Positions 15,121 to 24,183 of a stretch of DNA of 64,000 nucleotides are shown in pieces. Under the pieces are notes generated by a model. The model searched no databases. It was not told the DNA's origin and worked only from the letters and a program-made list of their open reading frames with translations. The translations under genes were made by a program, and so were the position numbers. The stretch lies in contig NZ_JAGSYD010000002.1 of the NCBI RefSeq assembly GCF_025685575.1, positions 1-64,000 on the forward strand. Direction: 5' to 3'. This DNA comes from Granulicella cerasi (lineage in GTDB: Bacteria > Acidobacteriota > Terriglobia > Terriglobales > Acidobacteriaceae). Within the stretch, counting starts at the first letter, position 1. Each line of letters opens with the position of its first letter.

Positions 15121-16344
15121 TTGAATTCAGAAGCTACAAAGCACGGATCCTGGGCCAGACGGTGGACCGGATACTTCACCCCGATAGGGGTTGTACTACT
15201 CATCATTGTCTTGCTGTTGCTGTGCGTCGCACACCGCCGCGCGAATATTCACCGCTTCAAGGAGCAGCTCCGCGGGGCTCCGGAAGCGCCAACGTACGTT
15301 GGCCCCGGCGGACAGGCGCCTGTCACGCTTTCGCGCACCTCGACCTCGATGGGTTCGCGACCTGAATTTACCGCTCTCACCTTCCTGCCCGGCCGCGGAA
15401 TGCAGATCAGCCAGATTCGCGCCATCCTCCCCGGTGCGGGCGACGTCGCATTGCTCGGCGACACCCCCTACGACGGCACCTCCTCGGTGGCCGACGAAAC
15501 GCTGAACGACAAGGAGTCCAACTTCGCCGGTGAGTTCATCGTGCCGTGGATCGGCACACTGTCCGGTCACGCTGTTCGCGACGCTGACGGCAGCGCGTGG
15601 ATCGAAGCCAATGTGAACGGCGCCACCGTGCGCGTCCCGGCCTCCACAGCGAACCCCAACGAGTCGGATGAGGGTCTGCTGCAGCGGACAGCTTCGACGC
15701 ACACGGAGACGGCTCTACTTGACGACGGGCAGACCGCCGCATCGACTTTTGTCATCGGCAAGGATGCTGATAAGGAACATAGCCAATCCCGTGCGTGGCC
15801 GTCACAGTTGCAGCTCGACGGCTCGATGAGGCTCGAAGGTCAGTCGATCGAAATCACATGGCGCGTGCACAACAACGGCAACACGCCGGTGCCCTTCAAC
15901 TTCGCCTGGCGTCCTCGGTTTGCGATTCCCGGAGCACAGCGCGGCAAGGTCACGCTCGCCATTCCGTCCACGACGCAATTGGCTGAAAGCAAGCGGCCCG
16001 TCGACGCCACGCATGCAGCGTTGGACTTCTCGAAAGAGGGTGGCTCCGCGATCACGCAGTCCAACATCGATGCGCAGTTTGTCCAGTTACGCGGACAGCT
16101 GATGGGCGATGGTACCGCTGTCGAACTCCGTCTCGCTGAGAACAACAGCGGCATCCGGCTCGTGATGCTCGATAATGCGTTCCAGGCCGTACACATCGCC
16201 ACCGGCCCGCACATGGAGTGGGTCGAGATCGCACCCGAGATGACGGCGAAGGGCCTACCGAGCAAGGTGCTCGACGCAGGACAGACCTACACGCTACGTG
16301 TGCGACTGGAAATCTTCTCCACGGCACCGCACTCTTCTCTCTAA
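15121..16344 (+). CDS. Membrane-anchored galactose-mutarotase-like protein
   Basis: 407 aa, TTG start with only a weak upstream GAGTAAGAG. One strong N-terminal membrane helix (residues about 18-38, FTPIGVVLLIIVLLLLCVAH) suggests an inner-membrane anchor with the rest in the periplasm. The body resembles the aldose 1-epimerase/mutarotase-like beta-sandwich: GRGMQISQIRAILPG, VPWIGTLSGHAV, then ITWRVHNNGNTPVPFNFAWRP and a closing MEWVEIAPEM segment. Catalytic His/Glu of true GalM cannot be assigned with confidence. The gene stands alone; the tig promoter begins about 25 bp after its stop. A sugar-binding or epimerase role on an exported sugar is inference. Confidence 0.65.
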   Translation: MNSEATKHGSWARRWTGYFTPIGVVLLIIVLLLLCVAHRRANIHRFKEQLRGAPEAPTYVGPGGQAPVTLSRTSTSMGSRPEFTALTFLPGRGMQISQIRAILPGAGDVALLGDTPYDGTSSVADETLNDKESNFAGEFIVPWIGTLSGHAVRDADGSAWIEANVNGATVRVPASTANPNESDEGLLQRTASTHTETALLDDGQTAASTFVIGKDADKEHSQSRAWPSQLQLDGSMRLEGQSIEITWRVHNNGNTPVPFNFAWRPRFAIPGAQRGKVTLAIPSTTQLAESKRPVDATHAALDFSKEGGSAITQSNIDAQFVQLRGQLMGDGTAVELRLAENNSGIRLVMLDNAFQAVHIATGPHMEWVEIAPEMTAKGLPSKVLDAGQTYTLRVRLEIFSTAPHSSL

Positions 16345-16368
16345 TCCTGCGATCTGCGCGGCTCGCGT

Positions 16369-16397
16369 TTGACCGCGAACGCACACGCTCGTATCCT
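16369..16397 (+). promoter_or_regulatory. Sigma-70-type promoter of tig
   Basis: TTGACC at 16369-16374 and TATCCT at 16392-16397 are separated by exactly 17 bp. Transcription would begin near 16404. The -10 overlaps the TTG at 16397, so translation of tig cannot start there; this supports the TTG at 16520. Confidence 0.65.
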
Positions 16398-16519
16398 TGA
16401 AACTGGTGCATCGGTGCGCTCCTTCCCGGACGCGCACCTTGCCTGCGGCGCGGCTTCCCTTCTGCTTCAACGAGGCGAAGCGGCCTGACCGAGAATCTTT
16501 CTGGAAGGCATCCAAGACA

Positions 16520-17926
16520 TTGACCCCGACTGAGACCCAAGACGCTGCGGCGAACAACACCCCTGCGCACGAAGAGCATAACCACGACCACTCGCACGAG
16601 GGTCACGATCATCACCACGGACCTGCTCTGAACCCTGAGCTGACGAAGACCATCCATGTCGAGGCTCCGACCGAAGACGTGAACAAGGCCTTTGCTTCGG
16701 TCTCCGAGCGCTATAAGAAGCTCGCGCGCATCCCCGGCTTCCGCGCCGGTAAGGTTCCCGCAAGCCTCATCAAGGGCCGCTTCGCGAAGGAAATCCGCCA
16801 GGAAGTCCTCGAGTCGCTGATCGCCGAGAAGTTCCGCACGGCGCTCGAAGCGGAGAAGCTGCAGCCCATCTCGCAGCCTCAGGTTTCCGAGCTCCTGCTC
16901 GCAGAAGGCGCGCCCCTGAAGTTCACGGCGACCTTCGAAGTGCTGCCTGAGATCGACGTGACCGGCTACGAAGCTGTCACCGCAACGCGCCCCGAGTCGG
17001 TTCTCTCCGACGACGAGTTCGAACTCGAGATCACCAGCGTTCTCGAGCACCACGCGACCGTTGAGCCCGTGGAAGAAGAGCGCGCCATCGTTGACGGCGA
17101 CTGGGCAGAGATCGGCTTCACCGGCAACGTGCAGTCCGTGGCACAGACTGTGACCGAGGACGGCCTCGACTCCGTGGCGAACGAGCAGCCGATCACCGGC
17201 GAAGACGTGCTCATCGAGATCGGTGGCAAGAACACTCTCGCGGCGTTCTCTGACTCGATCCGTGGCACCAAGGTTGGTCAGGAGATCGAAACTGAAGTCG
17301 TGTATCCCGAGGATTTCGGCGATCCGCGCCTCGCAGGCAAGACCGTGAAGTACGACGTCACCGTGAAGGCGATCAAGAAGAAGACCTACCCGGAGCGCGA
17401 CGCTGAGCTTGCCAAGCAGCTCGGACCGTACGAAGACTGGGCTGACTTCGAAACCAAGCTGCGCGAGCGCGCTGCGAACCGCAAGAAGCAGTCGGTGGAG
17501 TCGGGCGCTAAGGACGAGATGGTCGAACAGCTCGTTGAGAAGTTCGCGTTCCCCGTTCCTGAGTTCTTCGTGCAGCAGCAGATCGATGCTCGTCTCGAGC
17601 GCGGCCTGCGTGCACTTGCCCAGCAGGGCATGACGCAGGACGCGATGCGCCAGCTCGACTTCGCTCGTCTGCGTGAAGCGAACCGCGACCAGGCTATCGC
17701 CGAGGTTAAGGCTTCGCTGATTCTGGACAAGGTTGCCGCCGCAGAAGGCGTCACGATCAGCGATGAGGACATGGAGCGCGAGCTTCTCATGCTCTCCATC
17801 CAGTACCGTGAGCCGCTTGAAACGCTGCGCGCCCGCCTCGAGAAGGACGGCACGATACAGCGCATTCGCGAGAGCATCCTCCGCGAGCGCACGGTCGAGC
17901 AGCTTTACGCGAAGCTCGCCAAGTAA
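16520..17926 (+). CDS. tig: Trigger factor, ribosome-associated chaperone and PPIase
   Basis: 468 aa from TTG 16520, the first plausible start after the promoter; GGAAGG lies about 12 bp upstream. Residues about 13-33 form an unusual His-rich segment (HEEHNHDHSHEGHDHHHG). The canonical N-terminal ribosome-binding domain follows with IPGFRAGKVPASLIKGRF, where GFRxGKxP is the docking signature. The FKBP-type PPIase domain is around 185-280 (DGDWAEIGFTG, IEIGGKNTLAAFSDSI), then the helical C-terminal arms (RDAELAKQLGPYEDW to the end, TVEQLYAKLAK). It binds nascent chains at the exit tunnel. It heads the classic tig-clpP-clpX-lon order here. The His-rich stretch may bind metal; this is inference. 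Confidence 0.95.
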   Translation: MTPTETQDAAANNTPAHEEHNHDHSHEGHDHHHGPALNPELTKTIHVEAPTEDVNKAFASVSERYKKLARIPGFRAGKVPASLIKGRFAKEIRQEVLESLIAEKFRTALEAEKLQPISQPQVSELLLAEGAPLKFTATFEVLPEIDVTGYEAVTATRPESVLSDDEFELEITSVLEHHATVEPVEEERAIVDGDWAEIGFTGNVQSVAQTVTEDGLDSVANEQPITGEDVLIEIGGKNTLAAFSDSIRGTKVGQEIETEVVYPEDFGDPRLAGKTVKYDVTVKAIKKKTYPERDAELAKQLGPYEDWADFETKLRERAANRKKQSVESGAKDEMVEQLVEKFAFPVPEFFVQQQIDARLERGLRALAQQGMTQDAMRQLDFARLREANRDQAIAEVKASLILDKVAAAEGVTISDEDMERELLMLSIQYREPLETLRARLEKDGTIQRIRESILRERTVEQLYAKLAK

Positions 17927-17962
17927 CGAACAGGGTCCTCGCGACCCTAGTTCTCCACAGCC

Positions 17963-17994
17963 AAGGCCTCGCGTGAATGCACGCGAGGCCTTAG
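17963..17994 (+). terminator. tig terminator
   Basis: Perfect 13-bp stem AAGGCCTCGCGTG with its complement, loop AATG, 37 bp after the tig stop and 60 bp before clpP. T-tract is poor, so read-through into clpP is possible. Confidence 0.7.
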
Positions 17995-18052
17995 CATTAC
18001 CAGCAGGCAGAGACAGTTGCAGTTACACAACCTGCCGCAGAAAGAGGAACCA

Positions 18053-18649
18053 ATGGGACTGATTCCGATGGTGCTCGAGCAGACGAGCCGGGGTGAACGC
18101 TCTTACGACATATACAGCCGCCTGCTGCGCGACAACATCATCTTTCTCGGTACGCCGATCGATGACAACGTAGCTAACCTGATCATCGCGCAGCTCCTCT
18201 TCCTCTCGGGTGAAGACCCCGAGAAGGACATCCAGCTCTACATCAACTCGCCCGGCGGCTCGATCACCGCAGGCATGGCGATCTACGACACCATGCAGTA
18301 CATCAAGAACGATGTCGCGACGCTCTGCATCGGTCAGGCTGCGTCGATGGGCGCGTTCCTGCTGATGGCTGGCACCAAGGGCAAGCGCTTCGCTCTGCCG
18401 AACTCGCGCATCCTGATCCACCAGCCGCTCATCATGGGCGGTGGCATCTCCGGTCAGGCGACCGAGATCGACATCCAGGCCCGCGAAATCCTGCGTATCC
18501 GTGAAAACATGAACCGCATCCAGGCCCAGCACACCGGCCAGACGCTCGAGCAGATCGAGCGCGACACGGACCGCGACTTCATCATGACCGCCCCGCAGGC
18601 GCTCGAGTACGGCATCATCGACGAGATCACGCAGCGCCCCAAGGCATAA
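18053..18649 (+). CDS. clpP: ATP-dependent Clp protease proteolytic subunit
   Basis: 198 aa from ATG 18053, with AAAGAGGA placed 5 bp upstream; the 12-codon upstream extension is rejected. The serine protease triad is visible: S98 in [10 protein letters not shown]123 in ILIHQP and D175 in [27 protein letters not shown] and the C-terminal [12 protein letters not shown] are diagnostic. It forms the double-heptamer chamber that works with ClpX and ClpC, both encoded in this window. The N-terminus [20 protein letters not shown] is the usual propeptide boundary and axial loop. Only this clpP copy is seen here. It is followed by a UUCG-tetraloop terminator. Confidence 0.97.
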   Translation: MGLIPMVLEQTSRGERSYDIYSRLLRDNIIFLGTPIDDNVANLIIAQLLFLSGEDPEKDIQLYINSPGGSITAGMAIYDTMQYIKNDVATLCIGQAASMGAFLLMAGTKGKRFALPNSRILIHQPLIMGGGISGQATEIDIQAREILRIRENMNRIQAQHTGQTLEQIERDTDRDFIMTAPQALEYGIIDEITQRPKA

Positions 18650-18666
18650 GCGGCCTCAAACTCGAG

Positions 18667-18700
18667 AAACGCGAGGGCTTCGGCTCTCGCGTTTTCCTTT
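18667..18700 (+). terminator. clpP terminator with UUCG tetraloop
   Basis: AAACGCGAGGGC pairs (one G-T) with GCTCTCGCGTTT across a TTCG loop closed by C-G, the extra-stable cUUCGg form, then TTCCTTT. Confidence 0.88.
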
Positions 18701-18733
18701 GCGGCCGAATGAGGTTCCCCTTCGACGGATATC

Positions 18734-18747
18734 ACATATATTTATGT
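18734..18747. promoter_or_regulatory. AT-rich dyad upstream of azoR, candidate operator
   Basis: ACATA-TATT-TATGT is an inverted repeat in the only AT-rich patch between clpP and azoR, about 105 bp upstream of the azoR start. Azoreductase genes are often controlled by MarR/HxlR-type repressors that bind such dyads; which protein binds here is unknown. Confidence 0.35.
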
Positions 18748-18852
18748 CAAAATAATCTGCATCCGGTAGATCTTGTCGGAGTCCTATCTGCAGAGGCGTA
18801 TGCCACGTCCTCACTATCCTCATCTCGCAACCCTCCTAAGGAGTTTTGAATC

Positions 18853-19455
18853 ATGGCTACACTTCTGAAAGTAGACGTCAGCACCCGCGGCGACTGGTCG
18901 ATTTCCCGCAAGCTTGGCGAGTCGTACAAGGCCCAGTGGCTGGCAGCAAACGCTGGCGGCACCGTCATCGAGCGCGACCTCGCGGTCAATCCCCTGCCGA
19001 ACGTGGACCTTCCCTGGATTGTGGGCGCCTACTCGGCTCCTGACCAGCACCTGCCGGAGCACAAGGCTTCGCTGAAGCCCAGCGACGAAGTCATTGGGGA
19101 ACTGCTGGCTGCCGACGAAGTGATCATCACGTCGCCGCTCTACGACTTCAACATCCCGGCAGCTTTCAAGCAGTGGATCGACCACATCGTCCGCATCAAC
19201 AAGACCTTCAGCGCCAGCTATGAAGGCCTTGCCAAGGGCCGCAAGGTCACCGTGTTCATCGCAGCCGGCGGCAACTATGGTGAAGGTTCGCCGACCGCAG
19301 GCGTGGACTTCGTTTCCGGCTACCTGAAGTTCATCTTCGGCTTCATCGGCATCACCGACGTGACCGTGAAGCTCTACGACAAGACCTCAGCTGTCCTGAT
19401 GGGCCAGCAGACGCAGGAAGAGTACCTGGCGGCGAACCCCGTTTCGCTCAGCTAA
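18853..19455 (+). CDS. azoR: FMN-dependent NADH-azoreductase / quinone reductase
   Basis: 200 aa, ATG with TAAGGAG 8 bp upstream. It has the flavodoxin-like fold of the AzoR family: an N-terminal strand and Ser-rich phosphate loop (LKVDVSTRGDWSISRKL), SPLYDFNIPAAFKQWIDHIV as the family signature for FMN and active site, then GLAKGRKVTVFIAAGGNYG and GYLKFIFGFIGI near the end. It would reduce azo dyes and quinones by two electrons, protecting against electrophiles. It is inserted between clpP and clpX, which usually are neighbours, and has its own terminator and an AT-rich upstream region, so it is probably an independent unit. Confidence 0.88.
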   Translation: MATLLKVDVSTRGDWSISRKLGESYKAQWLAANAGGTVIERDLAVNPLPNVDLPWIVGAYSAPDQHLPEHKASLKPSDEVIGELLAADEVIITSPLYDFNIPAAFKQWIDHIVRINKTFSASYEGLAKGRKVTVFIAAGGNYGEGSPTAGVDFVSGYLKFIFGFIGITDVTVKLYDKTSAVLMGQQTQEEYLAANPVSLS

Positions 19456-19477
19456 ACCCCGTCCTTCGTCGCAATAC

Positions 19478-19523
19478 AGCCGCGTTCTCTGCCAGTTTCT
19501 TTGGGCTTTGAGCGCGGCTTTTT
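19478..19523 (+). terminator. azoR terminator
   Basis: AGCCGCG at 19478-19484 pairs with CGCGGCT at 19513-19519 over a long loop, followed by a T run (TTTTT), 23 bp after the azoR stop. Confidence 0.6.
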
Positions 19524-19572
19524 GCTGCACCAAAAATTGAGCGAACCAGCTTTGACACTCGTACCGCGAAAT

Positions 19573-19586
19573 GCACATCCATGTGC
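19573..19586. promoter_or_regulatory. Palindrome upstream of clpX
   Basis: GCACAT-CC-ATGTGC is a perfect inverted repeat 71 bp before the clpX start, with a TTGACA hexamer 16 bp to its left (19552-19557). It could overlap the clpX promoter as an operator; no known regulator is recognised. Confidence 0.35.
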
Positions 19587-19656
19587 TGATGTGGGACATA
19601 GCTAACGCTTACAGAGGTGTAAACTTGACTGGTTGAAGTAAGGAGTCGCACCCCTC

Positions 19657-20940
19657 ATGAAAAGCACTCGGGGCACAGAAGAATCGCTGCGTTGCTCGTT
19701 CTGCCACAAGTCGCAGGACGCCGTGGCCAAGCTGATCTCATCGCCCTCGGATTATCCGCGCGCGTACATCTGCGATGAGTGCGTTGCGGTTTGCAACTCG
19801 ATTCTGGAAGACGACAAGACCGAGCAGCAGCCCGGGGCAGCTCCGGCTCACCTGCCTAAGCCGCACGAAGTAAAGACCTTCCTCGACGAGTACATCATCG
19901 GTCAGGACGTCACGAAGAAGAAGCTTGCGGTCGCCGTTTACAACCACTACAAGCGCGTGCAGATGAATCGCGTGCGTGGCAACGACGTTGAACTCGCTAA
20001 GTCGAACATCCTGCTCGTCGGGCCCACGGGCTCGGGTAAGACCCTGATGGCGCAGACGCTCGCCAAGATGCTCGACGTTCCCTTTGCGATCGTCGACGCA
20101 ACGACCCTGACCGAAGCTGGTTACGTGGGCGAGGACGTGGAGAACATCATCCTGAAGCTGTTGCAAGCCGCTGACGGCGATGTCGCGCGTGCGCAGTCGG
20201 GCATCATCTACATCGACGAAATCGACAAGATCGGTCGCAAGGACGAGAACCCGTCGATCACCCGCGATGTCAGCGGCGAAGGCGTGCAGCAGGCCCTGCT
20301 GAAGCTCCTCGAAGGCACCGTCGCGAACGTTCCACCGCAAGGTGGCCGTAAGCACCCGCATCAGGAGTTCACCATCGTCGACACGACGAACATCCTGTTC
20401 ATCTGCGGTGGTGCATTCGTCGGTCTCGAGAAAGTCATTGGCCGCCGTATCGGCAAGAAGGCTCTCGGCTTCAAGGCCATCGGCGCTGAGCACGAGAAGG
20501 ACATCGTTACCCCGATTCGCGCGCAGCGCGACGCGGAGCTCCTCCGTCAGGCGGAACCGCAGGACCTGCTCAAGTATGGTCTGATCCCCGAGTTCGTGGG
20601 CCGTCTGCCGGTGCTTGGCGTGCTCGATGAACTCGACGAAGCCGCACTGGTTGAAATCCTCACCAAGCCGCGTAACGCGATCCTGAAGCAGTATGCGAAG
20701 CTGTTCGACTACGAAGGTGTGAAGGTGACGTGGACCGAAGAGGCTGCGCACGAGATCGCTCGCGAAGCTCTGCAGCGCAAGGTAGGCGCACGCGGCCTCC
20801 GCATGATCCTCGAAGAGCTGATGCTCGACCTGATGTACCACGTCCCTGGCAACAAGAAGGTGCGCGACATCGTGATCACCGACGAGATGGTGAAGAACCG
20901 CGATATCACTTTGCCGACAATGTTGGAAAAGGCCGGCTAA
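19657..20940 (+). CDS. clpX: ClpX, AAA+ unfoldase of ClpXP
   Basis: 427 aa, ATG with GGAG 11 bp upstream. The N-terminal zinc-binding domain has C13, C16, C39 and C42 ([10 protein letters not shown] and [10 protein letters not shown]). The AAA+ domain has Walker A GPTGSGKT at 122-129, the pore loop GYVG at 155-158 and Walker [10 protein letters not shown] at 183-191, followed by the sensor and small-domain motifs ([16 protein letters not shown] and [18 protein letters not shown]). It selects substrates, including those carrying the tmRNA ALAA tag, and threads them into ClpP. It is separated from clpP by azoR and followed by a terminator and then lon. Confidence 0.97.
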   Translation: MKSTRGTEESLRCSFCHKSQDAVAKLISSPSDYPRAYICDECVAVCNSILEDDKTEQQPGAAPAHLPKPHEVKTFLDEYIIGQDVTKKKLAVAVYNHYKRVQMNRVRGNDVELAKSNILLVGPTGSGKTLMAQTLAKMLDVPFAIVDATTLTEAGYVGEDVENIILKLLQAADGDVARAQSGIIYIDEIDKIGRKDENPSITRDVSGEGVQQALLKLLEGTVANVPPQGGRKHPHQEFTIVDTTNILFICGGAFVGLEKVIGRRIGKKALGFKAIGAEHEKDIVTPIRAQRDAELLRQAEPQDLLKYGLIPEFVGRLPVLGVLDELDEAALVEILTKPRNAILKQYAKLFDYEGVKVTWTEEAAHEIAREALQRKVGARGLRMILEELMLDLMYHVPGNKKVRDIVITDEMVKNRDITLPTMLEKAG

Positions 20941-20962
20941 GGTCGCAGGAAGACGAACCTTG

Positions 20963-20994
20963 AAACGCGAGCGCATGTCGCTCGCGTTTTTCTT
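20963..20994 (+). terminator. clpX terminator
   Basis: AAACGCGAGCG and its complement with loop CATGT, followed by TTTTTCTTT. Same stem flavour as the clpP terminator. Confidence 0.9.
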
Positions 20995-21142
20995 TGCATG
21001 GCCGACAAGAGTTTTGTAGTGACACAGATTTCCACGAGGTGGAACCAAGGTGGCACTTTCTGGCTGCAATGGAACAGTTACAATCTCCAGCTAAGACCAT
21101 GCTGCATCTTTCGCGAGCAGTGTGCGTCCAATCGGGAGGCTT

Positions 21143-23563
21143 ATGGCAAACGAAGAACGCGACATCCTTACCGGCGCGCAGCGCAAACTCCCGATGATGC
21201 CCATCCGCGAGATGGTGATCTTCCCGCACATGATGACGCCTTTTGTGGTCGGACGCGAGTCCAGTGTGCGTGCACTCGAAGAAGCTTTGAACGGCGACCG
21301 CCGCATCTTCCTCGCGACGCAGCATGACGCGTCCGTGGACGAGCCGACCGCAGACGACATCTATCGCGTTGGCGTCATCGGCAACATCGTGCAGTCGGTC
21401 CGCATGCCCGATGGCAACATCAAGGTGCTCGTCGAAGGCGTCGAGCGCGCTGAAGCTACGAACGTCAATGACGAGGACGGTTTCTTTGTCGCGACGGTTC
21501 GCACCTCGAAGGCAGAACTGCCTGCAACGCCCGCGACCGAACAGCTCGTGGCGCGCGTGCATCAGCTCTATGAGCAGTACGGCAAGCTGCAGCAGTCGTT
21601 GAACCAGGAAGCCACCGCTGCCCTGCGCAACGATGAGCCTGCGAAGCTCGCTGACACGATCGCGGCAAACCTGCCGATGTCGATCGAAGAGAAGCAGCAG
21701 CTGCTCGAGGTCTTCGACCCCGAACAGCGTCTCTCGCGCATCGCCGACACGCTCGACATCGCCATCGAGAAGCTGAACATGGACCGCACCATCCAGGGCC
21801 GCGTGAAGCGCCAGATGGAGCGCGCACAGAAGGAGTATTACCTCAACGAAAAGATCAAGGCCATCCAGAAGGAGCTTGGTCGCGGGGAGCGCTCGGAGTT
21901 CGACGAGCTGAAGAAGAAGATCGACGAAGCGGGCATGCCGAAGGACGTGCACGAGAAGGCTACGCAGGAGCTGAAGAAGCTCGAAGCGATGCCGCCGATG
22001 TCCGCTGAATCCACGGTCAGCCGCAACTACCTCGACTGGCTGCTCGCCGTGCCGTGGAAGAAGAAGTCCAAGGAAATTCGTTCGATCGAGAACGCCGAAA
22101 CGGTGCTCAACGAAGACCACTATGGCCTGGAGAAGATCAAGGACCGCATCCTTGAGTTCCTCGCCGTGCGTCAGCTTGTGAAGAACCCGAAGGGTTCGAT
22201 CCTCTGCTTCGTCGGACCTCCGGGCGTGGGTAAAACCTCGCTCGGCATGAGCATTGCAAAGGCCACCGGCCGCAAGTTCGTGCGTATGTCGCTGGGCGGT
22301 GTGCGTGATGAAGCTGAGATTCGCGGCCACCGCCGGACGTACATTGGAGCCCTGCCCGGCCAGATCATCCAGAGCATGAAGAAGGCCGGCACGAAGAACC
22401 CGGTCATCATGCTGGACGAGATCGACAAGCTCGCTTCGGACTTCCGCGGCGACCCCGCCAGCGCGTTGCTCGAAGTGCTCGATCCCGAGCAGAATTCGAC
22501 CTTCCAGGACCACTACCTCGATGTCGAGTACGACCTTTCGCAGGTGCTCTTCGTCGCAACGGCCAATGTCCTGCACACGATCCCCGGCCCCCTGCAGGAC
22601 CGCATGGAGATCCTGCGCCTCACCGGCTACACCGAGGTGGAGAAGCTCGAGATCGCCAAGCAGTATCTGGTGAAGAAGTCCATCGAGGGCAACGGTCTCA
22701 GCGACAAGCAGATCGTCTTCACCGACGATGCGTTGCGCGACACGATCCGCTACTACACGCGCGAAGCCGGCGTGCGTAATCTCGAACGCGAGATTGGCAA
22801 CGTCTGCCGCAAGGTGGCGCGTCAGGTCGTGAACGATGCGAAGGCCTTCGTTGAAGTCACGCCAGAGAAGCTTGCCGATCTGCTCGGCACGGCGAAGTAT
22901 CGCGATTCCCAGGTGCATGAGAAGAACGAGGTCGGCCTCGTCACAGGTCTTGCCTGGACGGAACTCGGCGGCTCGATTCTGCAGACGGAAGTACAGGTTC
23001 TCGACGGCAAGGGCAAGATGACGCCCACCGGTCAGCTTGGTGACGTCATGCAGGAATCTGCGCAGGCTGCGCTCACGTGGATTCGCTCACGCGCGCATCA
23101 CCTCGGCCTGCCCGAGGACTTCTACCGCAACATCGACATTCACCTGCACGTTCCCGAGGGTGCAATCCCCAAGGACGGCCCCTCGGCGGGCATCACGATG
23201 GCCACAGCGCTTGCTTCTGCGTTGACGAAGATCCCCGTGCGTCGCGACATTGCGATGACCGGAGAGATTACGCTGCGCGGCAAGGTGTTGCCGATCGGTG
23301 GCCTGAAGGAGAAGCTCCTCGCAGCACATCGCGCAGGCATCTTCGAAGCGATCATGCCTGCGGACAATAAGCGCGACTTCAACGATCTGCCGGAGCTGAT
23401 CCGCACCTCGATGAAGCTCCACTTTGTCGAGAGCATGGATGAGGTCCTCGAGATCGCGCTTGCGGGAAAACTGCCAAAGCTGGAGGAAGAAACGCCTCAA
23501 GCGTTGGAGCAGATGCTTCCGCCGCAACAGCGTGATGGGGTTCCTTCCAGCGCGCGTCAGTAG
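21143..23563 (+). CDS. lon: Lon protease, first paralogue
   Basis: 806 aa from ATG 21143 (GGGAGG 4 bp upstream; seven upstream codons rejected). The N-domain starts [20 protein letters not shown]. The AAA+ part has Walker A GPPGVGKT and [20 protein letters not shown]. The protease part carries the Ser-Lys dyad S681 ([17 protein letters not shown]) and K724 ([14 protein letters not shown]). It is a homohexameric ATP-dependent protease for misfolded and regulatory proteins. Position after clpX is the classic order. A second, clearly different lon is at 60530-62977; compare [18 protein letters not shown] here with [18 protein letters not shown] there. Confidence 0.96.
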   Translation: MANEERDILTGAQRKLPMMPIREMVIFPHMMTPFVVGRESSVRALEEALNGDRRIFLATQHDASVDEPTADDIYRVGVIGNIVQSVRMPDGNIKVLVEGVERAEATNVNDEDGFFVATVRTSKAELPATPATEQLVARVHQLYEQYGKLQQSLNQEATAALRNDEPAKLADTIAANLPMSIEEKQQLLEVFDPEQRLSRIADTLDIAIEKLNMDRTIQGRVKRQMERAQKEYYLNEKIKAIQKELGRGERSEFDELKKKIDEAGMPKDVHEKATQELKKLEAMPPMSAESTVSRNYLDWLLAVPWKKKSKEIRSIENAETVLNEDHYGLEKIKDRILEFLAVRQLVKNPKGSILCFVGPPGVGKTSLGMSIAKATGRKFVRMSLGGVRDEAEIRGHRRTYIGALPGQIIQSMKKAGTKNPVIMLDEIDKLASDFRGDPASALLEVLDPEQNSTFQDHYLDVEYDLSQVLFVATANVLHTIPGPLQDRMEILRLTGYTEVEKLEIAKQYLVKKSIEGNGLSDKQIVFTDDALRDTIRYYTREAGVRNLEREIGNVCRKVARQVVNDAKAFVEVTPEKLADLLGTAKYRDSQVHEKNEVGLVTGLAWTELGGSILQTEVQVLDGKGKMTPTGQLGDVMQESAQAALTWIRSRAHHLGLPEDFYRNIDIHLHVPEGAIPKDGPSAGITMATALASALTKIPVRRDIAMTGEITLRGKVLPIGGLKEKLLAAHRAGIFEAIMPADNKRDFNDLPELIRTSMKLHFVESMDEVLEIALAGKLPKLEEETPQALEQMLPPQQRDGVPSSARQ

Positions 23564-23570
23564 CGCCAGA

Positions 23571-23612
23571 AACTTAAAAGGCCGGACTCAATCGAGTCCG
23601 GCCTTTTAAGTT
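23571..23612. terminator. Bidirectional terminator between lon and a small convergent gene
   Basis: A perfect 19-bp stem with AATC loop; A- and T-rich ends make it work on both strands. It starts 7 bp after the lon stop and ends 9 bp before the convergent stop. Confidence 0.92.
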
Positions 23613-23621
23613 TGATGAGCG

Positions 23622-23768
23622 TTAGCTCTTGCGTCCACCAAGCAGGTGGAAGATGAGCGAAATCACCGCGAAGATGATCAGCAGATGGATGAACAAGCTG
23701 CTGACGTGCATGACGAAAAAGCCGCCTGCCCAGAGGATGACGAGGATCAGTGCGAGTAGAAGAAACAT
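23622..23768 (-). CDS. Lmo0937-type very small membrane protein (48 aa)
   Basis: A 48-codon gene, short enough to be missed by many callers. ATG at 23768 with GGAGG 5 bp upstream. The product MFLLLALILVILWAGGFFVM continues with a short polar turn and a second hydrophobic helix (FIHLLIIFAVISLIFHLLGG) and ends RKS. This two-helix pattern, with WAGGFF and HLL near a Gly-Gly-Arg end, matches the small lmo0937/DUF5670 family of unknown function. It sits convergent to lon and divergent from another tiny membrane-protein gene. Confidence 0.8.
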   Translation of the reverse strand: MFLLLALILVILWAGGFFVMHVSSLFIHLLIIFAVISLIFHLLGGRKS

Positions 23769-23865
23769 GTGTTGCCTCCGAAAGAAATTGGTCCGTGATC
23801 GCCAGCCAGAAGATCACAGGTACGCATCGTGAGAGCGCGTTTGCAGACGTTTAGTTGCACGTCAG

Positions 23866-23889
23866 GCAAAAAACTCATGAAGTTTTTGC
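23866..23889. promoter_or_regulatory. Hairpin in the intergenic space of two tiny membrane genes
   Basis: GCAAAAAACT and AGTTTTTGC flank a short loop with one bulged base. It lies about 73 bp before the DUF3309 start, in the divergent region; could be an operator or attenuator. Weak evidence. Confidence 0.3.
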
Positions 23890-23961
23890 ACCAGATAACT
23901 TGCCCACCGGCCCTGCGCATCTACCCATTGCGAGCGACATTTCGCGGAGGTTCTGATCACC

Positions 23962-24114
23962 ATGTTGATTCTTCTGATTGTGCTGGTTCTACTGCTGTTC
24001 GGTTCCTTCCCTGTGTTCCCTTACTCGCGCAACTGGGGCTATCGCGGCAGCGGGGTGTTGGGTACCGTGGTGTTGATCGTGGTTCTTGTGTGGTTGGCGC
24101 AGAACGTCTTTTAG
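23962..24114 (+). CDS. DUF3309-type very small membrane protein (50 aa)
   Basis: 50 codons. MLILLIVLVLLLLFGSFPVF continues with the hallmark polar turn PYSRNWGYRGSG and a second helix (VLGTVVLIVVLVWLAQNVF). The turn PxSxxWGYxxSG is the DUF3309 signature. GGAGG lies 12 bp upstream, a little far. Function is unknown; these are two-pass membrane microproteins. The gene is divergent from the 48-aa membrane gene and is followed by an 11-bp terminator hairpin. Confidence 0.8.
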   Translation: MLILLIVLVLLLFGSFPVFPYSRNWGYRGSGVLGTVVLIVVLVWLAQNVF

Positions 24115-24153
24115 CGCGTCTCTTAGCGCACCCTACGGTGAAGCGTTATGCTG

Positions 24154-24182
24154 AAGGGCAAGCGAAACCGCTTGCCCTTTCG
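24154..24182 (+). terminator. Terminator after the DUF3309 gene
   Basis: AAGGGCAAGCG pairs perfectly with CGCTTGCCCTT over AAAC, then TTTCGT. It ends just before ATG 24184, so the aminotransferase mRNA either passes through it or starts right at its own ATG. Confidence 0.7.
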
Positions 24183-24183
24183 T

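Noticed and set aside
20906..22918. 670-aa minus-strand ORF opposite lon
   Set aside because: Antisense shadow of a strongly conserved gene; rich in His/Leu/Asp/Arg as typical of mirror frames in GC-rich DNA.
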